A DNA stretch of 17,197 bases from Pseudomonadota bacterium (GTDB lineage Bacteria > Pseudomonadota > Gammaproteobacteria > Acidiferrobacterales > Acidiferrobacteraceae). The DNA lies in the NCBI GenBank assembly GCA_021795255.1, contig JAJYPQ010000038.1:1-17197 (forward strand), given 5' to 3'. The position numbers were made by a program, and so were the translations under genes. Positions 7,274-13,911 of the stretch are shown in pieces. The notes below the pieces were generated by a model, which worked only from the letters and a program-made list of their open reading frames with translations, was not told the DNA's origin and ran no database searches. Position 1 is the first letter of the stretch. Each line of letters starts with the position of its first letter.

Positions 7274-8536
7274 TCAGGCTGCGCCTTGCCGGGGGTCGTG
7301 CGACACAGACGAGGCGTCCCTTCCGGTCAGGCGGGCGATCAACGCGAGCTGGCGCGGCAGGCAGACGGTGTGGAGATCATATTGTAAAAAGACCGTCTCG
7401 CGCGCCCGACGCCCGAGTTCGGCATGCGCCTTGGGGTCGGTAAGGACCGCATGGATGCGCTCGGAAAGCTCGGCGTGTGAAAAGAAGTCGACCAAAAGCC
7501 CGTTCTCTCCTGCGCGCACCACCTCCTTCACAGGCGCCGTGGCCGACGCCACGACCACGCATCCGGCTGCCATCGCCTCCAATAAAGACCAGGACAACAC
7601 GAAGGGCTGCGTAAGGTACACGTGCACGCTCGATACCTGCAGGATCGCCAGAAACGTGGGGTAGGGCACTCTGCCCAGGAAATGCACGCGGGTGAGATCC
7701 AGAGACGACCCGAGTTCGGAAAGAAGCGCCTGCCGATAAGTCTCGCCCGAGGATAAGCGCGGCCCATAGCTTACGTCATCGCCGCCCACGATCAGGATCT
7801 GTGCCTTGGGGTGGCGGGCCAGGACATCCGGCAGGCTGCGCATAAAGGTGGGAAATCCCCGGTAGGGCTCGAGATTGCGCGCCACGTAGGTGACGATCGC
7901 GTCGGCCGCGGTAAGCGCCATGCCATTGGCAAGTGAGATCCGGGCGGTGTCGGAGGGGGTCACGCGCGCGGTGTCGATGCCCTCGTGGATGACGTGTAAA
8001 AGCTCATGGTAGCGCGCGGGATACAGCGATTTTTGCCAGAGCGTGGGACATTGTCCCGCATCCACGGTGTCCAGGGCGAGCAGATTGCCGAGATTCTTGG
8101 TGCGCACCCGCGGCGCGTCATCGAAGGATACAGGCTGTGCCGGATCGAATCCCACGTCCGCCCCATGCCGCCGGTAGAAGAACTCGAAATACCCGAGAAG
8201 CGGCGTGGCGGGGAATACGTCCTTGAGATACCAGATTTCGCCCCAGCCGTTGTGACCGATCATGAGGTCGGGCACGAACCCCGAGGCGCGCAGATCGAGC
8301 GCTATGCGCGCTACGGCCTGGGCGTTCAGGATTCCCGCCTCGGTTTCGCGGACATAGTGATGGACGCCCGGCGTCACCGGACGCTGGGGCTGATAGACGA
8401 TCACTTGAATGCCGGGCCACGTGAGATCGCGCCGCTGCGTGAGGAACACGACCCGGTGGCGCGGGTCTGCGCCAAAGTGGCGTATGAGATGCACATACTG
8501 CCCCGGGCAGTTTTGATGAACAAACAACAGGTTCAT
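7274..8536 (-). CDS. Glycosyltransferase family 4 (GT-B fold)
   Basis: A 420-residue protein. The N-terminal Rossmann half starts at once (MNLLFVHQNCPGQYVHLIRHF) and includes PDLMIGHNGWGEIWYLKDVFP and LLGYFEFFYR, typical of the 'glycosyltransferase family 4 group' N-terminal domain. The C-terminal Glycos_transf_1 half has YRGFPTFMRSLPDVL, AQILIVGGDDVSYG, VHFLGRVPYPTFLAIL and LLEAMAAGCVVVASATAPVKEVV. The first Glu of the usual E-x7-E motif is Phe here (PFVLSWSLLEAM). It probably transfers a sugar from a nucleotide-sugar donor to a polysaccharide or lipid-linked acceptor in the cytoplasm, but donor and acceptor cannot be read. The start is clear from the N-terminal motif, although the ribosome binding site is poor. 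It stands alone, divergent from the secretion transporter. Confidence 0.9.
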   Translation of the reverse strand: MNLLFVHQNCPGQYVHLIRHFGADPRHRVVFLTQRRDLTWPGIQVIVYQPQRPVTPGVHHYVRETEAGILNAQAVARIALDLRASGFVPDLMIGHNGWGEIWYLKDVFPATPLLGYFEFFYRRHGADVGFDPAQPVSFDDAPRVRTKNLGNLLALDTVDAGQCPTLWQKSLYPARYHELLHVIHEGIDTARVTPSDTARISLANGMALTAADAIVTYVARNLEPYRGFPTFMRSLPDVLARHPKAQILIVGGDDVSYGPRLSSGETYRQALLSELGSSLDLTRVHFLGRVPYPTFLAILQVSSVHVYLTQPFVLSWSLLEAMAAGCVVVASATAPVKEVVRAGENGLLVDFFSHAELSERIHAVLTDPKAHAELGRRARETVFLQYDLHTVCLPRQLALIARLTGRDASSVSHDPRQGAA

Positions 8537-8608
8537 GAAGAGAGCCGCAGTGGTCTTGTGGAAAGGGCGCGCCCCATTCTATTGAGTTCGCGCGTCCCGA
8601 TCCACTAC

Positions 8609-8654
8609 AGATTGCCTCCCGTTTTACAGTGTACTGTAAAGCGGGAGGCAATCT
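8609..8654. repeat. 46-bp near-perfect palindrome
   Basis: The left arm begins AGATTGCCTCCCG and the right arm ends CGGGAGGCAATCT. The centre is TTTACAGTGTACTGTAAA (8623-8640). All 22 pairs of the arms match except one G-T at 8622/8641, and the two central bases are G and T. It lies 73 bp upstream of the glycosyltransferase start and about 180 bp before the transporter gene. Neither strand has a following T-run, so it is not an ordinary terminator. It may be a regulator site or the footprint of a mobile element. Confidence 0.85.
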
Positions 8655-8671
8655 CTTGTGGCGCTTTCTTG

Positions 8672-8700
8672 TTGACAGCGATTGCGGGTCTATTTTACCT
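8672..8700 (+). promoter_or_regulatory. Candidate promoter for the secretion locus
   Basis: A perfect TTGACA at 8672-8677 is followed 17 bp later by TTACCT (8695-8700), a weak -10 that lies inside the left arm of the 8691-8761 inverted repeat. Only the -35 is convincing. Confidence 0.35.
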
Positions 8701-8761
8701 TACCGTTGTGTAAAGCCGCTCGGGCCGGGCATCGGTCACGAAAAGACGGTTAGGTAAAATA
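8691..8761. repeat. Spaced inverted repeat upstream of the transporter
   Basis: TATTTTACCTTACCG (8691-8705) pairs with CGGTTAGGTAAAATA (8747-8761), 14 of 15 positions, across a 41-bp spacer. The left arm overlaps the candidate -10. The arms could be two operator half-sites bridged by a regulator, or a leader hairpin. AT-rich DNA with a repeated ACTAATAAA (8761-8769 and 8777-8785) follows. Confidence 0.6.
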
Positions 8762-8833
8762 CTAATAAACAAAAAGACTAATAAAAAAATAGGGAGGATG
8801 GGCGTTGGGGGATGACGCAATCCGCAGGGTTTC

Positions 8834-11233
8834 GTGGGCCGTTCGGACAGAGGGCGTCCGCGATCATCGCCACGATGGGACGCACCGTCCCGCCGTATTG
8901 GCCGACCTGTGAGGCGGGTGGTCAAGGGAACCCTGATTGGCGCCGCGCGGCGATTCGGTAAATCCGCGCCTCCCCCGGAAGTGGCCTTACCGCTGACCCT
9001 CGAGGATCTCATCTGGGTCATCGGCAGTTTTTGCGCCTTGAATCAAAAACCCTTCGACCCGGCCTTGCTGATCAACCAGTATGCTCCCCCCTATACGACC
9101 GAATCCCTCATCGTGATGGCGCGGGCGCTGGGTTTTCGCATCCAGGGCCAATCCTGCGCGCCCGACGCCCTGGGGACACTGACATTGCCCTGCATCGTCC
9201 TGGTCGTGGCACCGCCGAGCGGGGAGACGGTCGCGCCCGTATGCGGATCCGCGTCCATGTCCGCATCCGGAACACCCGAGTCCGGGCCCATGGGGGAGGC
9301 CAAAACCTCCGAGGGCGCGCCTTTGGCAAGCACCCCGCAGCCGGTGCGCCCCGCCATCCTGATTCAGGCCACCGACGGGAAGGTGACGCTTTTTGAGGCG
9401 GGAACGAATGTGCCGGTGACGCATGCGCTGGCCGATTTCCGGGCACGCGCCACGGGGCGTGTGTTTCAGCTGGCTCCCGCGGATCGCCCGCTGGATGACC
9501 CCGACGGTGCCTTGGTGCCCGCGCAACGCTTTGGGTTTCGCTGGTTCGTCCCCGAGCTTTTGCGGCACAAGCGGGTATGGCGCGAGGTCCTGGCGGCATC
9601 CCTTGTGCTGCAGCTGCTCGCCTTGGCGATCCCGCTTTTTACCCAGGTCATCATCGATCGCGTGATCACGCACCACGCGCAAAGCACCTTGATCGTGATT
9701 GGCTTTGGTATGGCGATGTTTCTGGTGTTTTCCACGGTCTTGAGCTGGGTGCGCCAGTATCTCGTCTTGCACACCGGTAACCGGGTCGACGCCGTCCTGG
9801 GCGCGGCGGTCTTCGAGCATATCCTGAAACTGCCGCTTGGCTACTTCGCGCACCGCCCGACGGGGGTCATCACCACCCGCTTGCAGGGTGTGGAGACGAT
9901 CCGCGAGTTCGTGGCCGGGGCGGCGGTCACCTTGATCCTGGACTTGCCATTTCTCGTCATCTTTGTCGCCATCATGTTCTATTACAGCGTGGTTCTGACA
10001 CTGATTGCGCTTACCCTCATCGGGCTTGTGGCGGGAATCAGCTTCGTGATCGCCCCCATTTTTCGCGAGCGGTTGAATGCGCAGTATCTTTTGGGTGCGC
10101 GCAACCAGGCGTTTGCCACCGAATACATCGCCGGCATGGAGACGGTCAAAAGCCTGCAGATGGAGCCCACCGTCAATGCCCGCTATCGCGATTACTGGGC
10201 GCAATTTCTGCGCGCGGGGTTCGAAGCCCGCCAGATCGCCAACACCTACAACGTCGTGGCCAATGGTCTCGAGCAGGCCTTGTTGCTCGTGATCCTGGTT
10301 TACGGGGCCTATTACGTCATGAACGGCACGTCGTTTACCGTCGGCATGCTGGTGGCCTTCCAGATGTTTGCCGCACGGCTGTCCCAGCCGATGCTGCGCT
10401 TAGTCGGCCTCTGGCAGCAGTTCCAGCAGGCCCGTCTGGCGGTGGCGCGTTTGGGCGACGTCATGAACGTGCCCGCGGAACCCTATACGGTGGTCCCGAG
10501 CCGCCAACGATCACGAGTGGGCGCCATCGCGCTGGAGGGCGTGAGCTTTCGCTATGGCGAGGACCGGCCGTTTCTGTACGAAAACTTCAGTCTGACCATC
10601 GCCCCGGGCCAGATCGTCGCCGTGACCGGTCCCTCCGGGTGCGGCAAGAGCACGTTGACGAAGCTGCTCCAGGGATTCTATCAGCCGACGGCCGGTACCA
10701 TCCGCATCGATGGCACCGACATCAGGCATCTTGCAGCCAACGAGCTGCGTCAGGATCTCGGGGTCGTGCCGCAGGAAACGATCCTTTTTACCGGGACGCT
10801 CTACGAGAACCTCTTGCTGGCCCGTCCGCAGGCGACCTTCGATGAAATCGTGCAGGCCGCCCGGATCGCCGAAATCCACACCGTCATCGAGCAGCTGCCC
10901 AAGGGTTACCAGACCGAGATCGGCGAGCGCGGCGTGGGGCTCTCCGGTGGTCAGAAGCAGCGGCTGGCCATTGCCCGCGCCCTGTTGAAGAAACCGAAGG
11001 TCCTGATCTTCGATGAAGCGACCAGCAATCTCGATCAGGACACGGCCGAACACTTCGCCCAGACCATCAACCAGCTGAAAGGGCAGATGACGATGTTTTT
11101 CATTGCCCATGGATTGCCCAAGGCCCTGCACGTGGACGTGGTGGTGGCTTTGGGCGCCAAGGCCGATGCGCTACACCCCCAAGAAACCCCAGGCGGCAGC
11201 GCTGCCCCCCATCTCGTACGGGCCACCATATGA
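8834..11233 (+). CDS. Type I secretion ABC transporter/permease (RtxB/HlyB type)
   Basis: Inner-membrane ABC exporter that would drive a HlyD-TolC conduit and secrete substrates with C-terminal signals. Domains, counted from GTG 8834: a C39-peptidase-like domain (about 53-215) lacking the catalytic DCG cysteine motif, hence a substrate-docking domain; six membrane helices (about 250-515); and an ATPase with Walker A GPSGCGKST (599-607), Q-loop VVPQE, signature LSGGQKQR (703-710), Walker B VLIFDEAT (723-730) and H759. Length is 799 versus ~710 usual. The excess is an uncertain N-terminus (starts GTG 8909 or 8918 are also possible, and no start has a clear ribosome binding site) and an Ala/Ser/Pro/Gly-rich insert at about 126-172. 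No HlyD or TolC gene is visible. The WD40 and lysozyme genes follow on the same strand. Confidence 0.93.
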   Translation: MGRSDRGRPRSSPRWDAPSRRIGRPVRRVVKGTLIGAARRFGKSAPPPEVALPLTLEDLIWVIGSFCALNQKPFDPALLINQYAPPYTTESLIVMARALGFRIQGQSCAPDALGTLTLPCIVLVVAPPSGETVAPVCGSASMSASGTPESGPMGEAKTSEGAPLASTPQPVRPAILIQATDGKVTLFEAGTNVPVTHALADFRARATGRVFQLAPADRPLDDPDGALVPAQRFGFRWFVPELLRHKRVWREVLAASLVLQLLALAIPLFTQVIIDRVITHHAQSTLIVIGFGMAMFLVFSTVLSWVRQYLVLHTGNRVDAVLGAAVFEHILKLPLGYFAHRPTGVITTRLQGVETIREFVAGAAVTLILDLPFLVIFVAIMFYYSVVLTLIALTLIGLVAGISFVIAPIFRERLNAQYLLGARNQAFATEYIAGMETVKSLQMEPTVNARYRDYWAQFLRAGFEARQIANTYNVVANGLEQALLLVILVYGAYYVMNGTSFTVGMLVAFQMFAARLSQPMLRLVGLWQQFQQARLAVARLGDVMNVPAEPYTVVPSRQRSRVGAIALEGVSFRYGEDRPFLYENFSLTIAPGQIVAVTGPSGCGKSTLTKLLQGFYQPTAGTIRIDGTDIRHLAANELRQDLGVVPQETILFTGTLYENLLLARPQATFDEIVQAARIAEIHTVIEQLPKGYQTEIGERGVGLSGGQKQRLAIARALLKKPKVLIFDEATSNLDQDTAEHFAQTINQLKGQMTMFFIAHGLPKALHVDVVVALGAKADALHPQETPGGSAAPHLVRATI

Positions 11234-11239
11234 GGGAGA
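11233..11239 (+). promoter_or_regulatory. Ribosome binding site deciding the WD40 gene start
   Basis: AGGGAGA overlaps the last base of the transporter stop and lies 5 nt before ATG 11245. This favours 11245 over ATG 11230, which overlaps the stop as ATGA but has no good upstream site. Confidence 0.55.
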
Positions 11240-11244
11240 ACAGG

Positions 11245-12576
11245 ATGCCGAGCATGCGCGATCAAAAATCCGTCTCTACCAGGGTCGATTCGACAGTACA
11301 CAGGCGGGAGAGCGTCACGCCCCCGGAGGGCCCGAGGGCGTATCGTACTTCGGGACTGGGGTCTTTTAGGCCTGGGTATCCGGGTTGCGCAGGCCCGACA
11401 GGGGAGGGTCCCGCCCCAAGTCATGCCGGATCTTTAGTCCGGCGCGCGCACCGATTTCTCAGGATCCCGGCCTGTCTCCTTTTGTTGTGGGCCCCGGTCC
11501 TGGCCCAGGCAAGCCTCGGGACCTGGGTTAAGGGAGTCTTGCATCTCGGCATCTATCGCGAACGGGTGGCGACCCTGCAGGCGACCCTCTCCGCAGACCA
11601 CGGCACCTGGGGACTGGCCTTCAGTCCCCACGGCCGGTATCTCGCCGCCTCATCTCCGCAGACTGCCTTTGTCCAGCTCTGGGATTGGCGAAAGGATCGG
11701 GTGGTGCGGCGGTTTCGGCGCAGTGGTTCCGATATCATGACGACCACGCCGCTCGCCTTCAGTCCGCAGGGGCGCTTGCTGGCGTCCTGTCAATCAGATG
11801 CCTATACGATCATCCAGGTCTGGAACGCGCGCACGGGGGCGGTCGTCGACAATATCCCTAGTCCGCCGAGTGGTGGTGGCTGCCTAGCGCTTGCCTTCAG
11901 TCCCCAGGGCCATTCCCTGATCTGGATTCGAAACTGGCTTGGGAACCCGCCCCCAAATCTGCATATGCTCCTGGTCTACAGCACCCGCACCTGGACCGAA
12001 CGCTGGGGCCTAGCCACCCGACCCTTCGAGCCCAATGCGCTCGCGGTGAGTGCGCACGGCCATTGGGCGGCGTTGGGGGGTGGGACATCTAACAGCACCC
12101 TGGTGGGATTCCAACAGCAGATTGCGCTTGTTAATTTGCGACGTCATACGTTGGTACGTTTGATCGGGACGTTTCCCATGTCTCAATGGTGGGGTCCGGG
12201 AAAGCCGAGACTTGGCCCAAGCTATCCTCCTATGGCTCTCGCCTGGAACTCTCGGAATCAGAGCGTGGCGATGGGTGTTTGGAGCGCCGGTATGGGAGCC
12301 GCCAATGTGATTCGTGTCTACCATGCGCACACCGGCACCCTCGCGGCGAGCGAATCGGGACCGACCGGTACTAAGGTTAATGCTTTGTGCTACACCCCCC
12401 AGGGCCGCTATCTGATCGAAGCCGGCATCCATCAGATGGTCGAGATCCGGGATGGTAGTCATCACCATCTCCTGCAAAAGATCCCCCACCAGGCCTGGAG
12501 TCTCGCGGTCTCTCCACACGGCCATTATCTGGCCTTGGGCGAAGGCCGCCAGATCCAGATCTGGCGCCTACGATAA
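11245..12576 (+). CDS. Membrane-anchored seven-bladed WD40 beta-propeller protein
   Basis: A 443-residue protein (448 from ATG 11230). A polar N-terminal tail of about 70 residues precedes one hydrophobic segment (FLRIPACLLLLWAPVLAQA, about 71-90), either a signal anchor or a signal peptide with an overlong N-region. Then seven WD40-type blades can be counted, each with an FSPxGxxLA-like core and an xVWN/IWR-like end: LAFSPHGRYLAAS-VQLWDW, LAFSPQGRLLAS-IQVWNA, LAFSPQGHSLIW-LLVYST, LAVSAHGHWAAL-IALVNL, LAWNSRNQSVAM-IRVYHA, LCYTPQGRYLIE-VEIRDG and LAVSPHGHYLAL-IQIWRL. Propellers are interaction scaffolds, and the domain probably faces the periplasm. It follows the transporter with no real gap, so the two are co-transcribed and perhaps translationally coupled. 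A role in secretion or self-protection is inferred from position only. Confidence 0.8.
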   Translation: MPSMRDQKSVSTRVDSTVHRRESVTPPEGPRAYRTSGLGSFRPGYPGCAGPTGEGPAPSHAGSLVRRAHRFLRIPACLLLLWAPVLAQASLGTWVKGVLHLGIYRERVATLQATLSADHGTWGLAFSPHGRYLAASSPQTAFVQLWDWRKDRVVRRFRRSGSDIMTTTPLAFSPQGRLLASCQSDAYTIIQVWNARTGAVVDNIPSPPSGGGCLALAFSPQGHSLIWIRNWLGNPPPNLHMLLVYSTRTWTERWGLATRPFEPNALAVSAHGHWAALGGGTSNSTLVGFQQQIALVNLRRHTLVRLIGTFPMSQWWGPGKPRLGPSYPPMALAWNSRNQSVAMGVWSAGMGAANVIRVYHAHTGTLAASESGPTGTKVNALCYTPQGRYLIEAGIHQMVEIRDGSHHHLLQKIPHQAWSLAVSPHGHYLALGEGRQIQIWRLR

Positions 12577-12611
12577 TGATCCCTCAAGACCCTACACAAA
12601 GATAAGAGACG

Positions 12612-12900
12612 ATGGCCACGATCCTGGAATTAGCCGAATTGAGCAGTGCGGTGTATGGGGATACTCCGCTTCCGAGTAACAGGTGGAAGGTATTACTGTC
12701 CTCGCCGACCAATCCCGACGGCTACTACGGCGTCGCCTATATCAATACGACCACGCAGGAAATCGTGATCGCCAATCGGGGCACCGTCATAGACGGAGCC
12801 AATTATCAGGACGCAACAACCACTGTTGCGAATCTGTTGAACGATGCCGAACTCATAGCCCACGAGGTCACCCCCGATGAAAAGAGTGCGATCACCCGTG
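12612..12900 (+). pseudogene. N-terminal remnant of a class 3 lipase-like secreted protein
   Basis: The first ~95 residues read LELAELSSAVYGD, GYYGVAYINTTTQEIVIANRGT and NLLNDAELIAHEVTPDE. This is the pattern (start helix, YxN-xxxEIVIAxRGT, then D-L-xDA) seen before the nucleophile in lipase_3/Mbeg1-like proteins secreted by type I systems. The GxSxG serine motif and all later catalytic residues are missing. The frame runs directly into an unrelated exported protein. It is read as a truncated effector gene, and the homology call is from pattern memory only. Confidence 0.5.
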
Positions 12901-13853
12901 CGGGGCGGGCAAACAACTCCAGCCCTTATTCACCATCCCTGAAGACAATGGCACGGATCCCGAATGCAGCCCGGACAGAGTCCAAGAACCACCGGCCGGG
13001 CCGGGGGTGGCGGCCCGGCGCCACGCTTGCCAGCGCCTGTCTCGGTCTCGCCTGTGTCGTGGGTCTTGTCCCCGTGTCGGCCAAGACCCGGCATCCCGAT
13101 CCCCCGTCTGCGCCCGCGCGCATCCTGGGGCACTATGCCGCTTACCCGATCGGCGTGGGGCCAAACTATTGGCCACCCGACTGCAAAACGTTGGTCGCCG
13201 ACTTCAACCAATTCCGCACCGTCCCCTTCGCGAGCAACCATTCCCGGCTCTCGCCCCGATACCCGCAATTCCGCCGTCCCGACTGGCAGCCGATGGCCTG
13301 GGATCCGAAATTGGCCGAAAGGATCTACATAGTGTGCACTAGTAAGGCTTGTGTCAAAAAGAATCTCCCGGCGTGGCACTACTGGCTGAAGTACACCAAA
13401 TCCCTGCGCAAGGCCGGCAAGCCGCTCCTCTGGCGCGCCCGGGTCGATCTTCTGGGTGACGGCCGCCATGAAACCCTCATTCGCCTGACGCATTATTTCC
13501 TGCTGGATGTCGTAAGAGGAAAGATCGTGCTCGCACCCCCTCGGCATCCTTATTGCCGCTACATCGACAGCACGATCTATATGCTCCCGTCCCCCTATCC
13601 GAGGATGGCCGCGGCATTTAACAACGGCCCAGGGTTCGGGTGGGGTGTCTTTGGCACGGACCTCATCCAGGATGTCGGCAGCAAGGCGACACCCTATCTG
13701 TCCTTGGCCTGGACGCGATCATTGGCCTGGACGAGAAGCGGCATGGGCGCGGGCATCGGTGTGTCTTCCTTTGAACGGGATGGCGGCGTATACCCATATC
13801 AATATCAATTTTATCCTTTGTGCAACATCGGCTGGGTACCCCGCGGGGAGTGA
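12612..13853 (+). CDS. Composite ORF: lipase-like N-terminal fragment fused to exported cysteine-conserved protein
   Basis: A 413-codon frame made of two unrelated parts. Residues 1-95 resemble the start of class 3 lipase-like secreted proteins. From Met113 (ATG 12948) a second protein of 301 residues begins with a long basic N-region and signal-like segment (LASACLGLACVVGLVPVSA). It is clearly homologous to the protein at 15132-16118: FNQFRTVPFAS, YPQFRRP-W-PMAW, AGKP-LWR-VDLLG-G-ET, YMLPSP, TDLI and PLCNI-WV. Shared Cys (PDCK, CTSKAC, PLCN) suggest disulfides in the periplasm. Function is unknown, and I recognise no family. Translation may start at 12612 (AAGAGACG upstream) or, giving an exported product, at 12948, which has only a weak site (GAAGAC). 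It lies 58 bp before lysozyme 1, so it may be that protein's immunity or partner protein (inference). Confidence 0.75.
   Translation: MATILELAELSSAVYGDTPLPSNRWKVLLSSPTNPDGYYGVAYINTTTQEIVIANRGTVIDGANYQDATTTVANLLNDAELIAHEVTPDEKSAITRAGRANNSSPYSPSLKTMARIPNAARTESKNHRPGRGWRPGATLASACLGLACVVGLVPVSAKTRHPDPPSAPARILGHYAAYPIGVGPNYWPPDCKTLVADFNQFRTVPFASNHSRLSPRYPQFRRPDWQPMAWDPKLAERIYIVCTSKACVKKNLPAWHYWLKYTKSLRKAGKPLLWRARVDLLGDGRHETLIRLTHYFLLDVVRGKIVLAPPRHPYCRYIDSTIYMLPSPYPRMAAAFNNGPGFGWGVFGTDLIQDVGSKATPYLSLAWTRSLAWTRSGMGAGIGVSSFERDGGVYPYQYQFYPLCNIGWVPRGE
13704..13739 (+). repeat. In-frame 18-bp tandem duplication
   Basis: TTGGCCTGGACG occurs at 13704-13715 and again at 13722-13733, with a period of 18 bp, encoding LAWTRS twice. 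The homologous protein at 15132-16118 has a single LSWRR at this place, so the second copy is a local insertion. Confidence 0.7.
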
Positions 13854-13911
13854 TCATGTCGATATCCTATCCCACACCATCCTGCACACCCTCTGATCTG
13901 GGGAGATTGTT

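Noticed and set aside
8609..8654. The 46-bp palindrome as a rho-independent terminator
   Set aside because: No T-run follows on either strand, and it lies upstream of both neighbouring genes, not downstream.
8006..8713. 235-codon plus-strand frame over the glycosyltransferase
   Set aside because: Antisense shadow of a clear glycosyltransferase. Its end also runs through the 46-bp palindrome.
8987..10204. 405-codon minus-strand frame inside the transporter
   Set aside because: It is fully antisense to a well-conserved ABC exporter, and its His/Asp/Gln-rich composition is typical of an antisense shadow.
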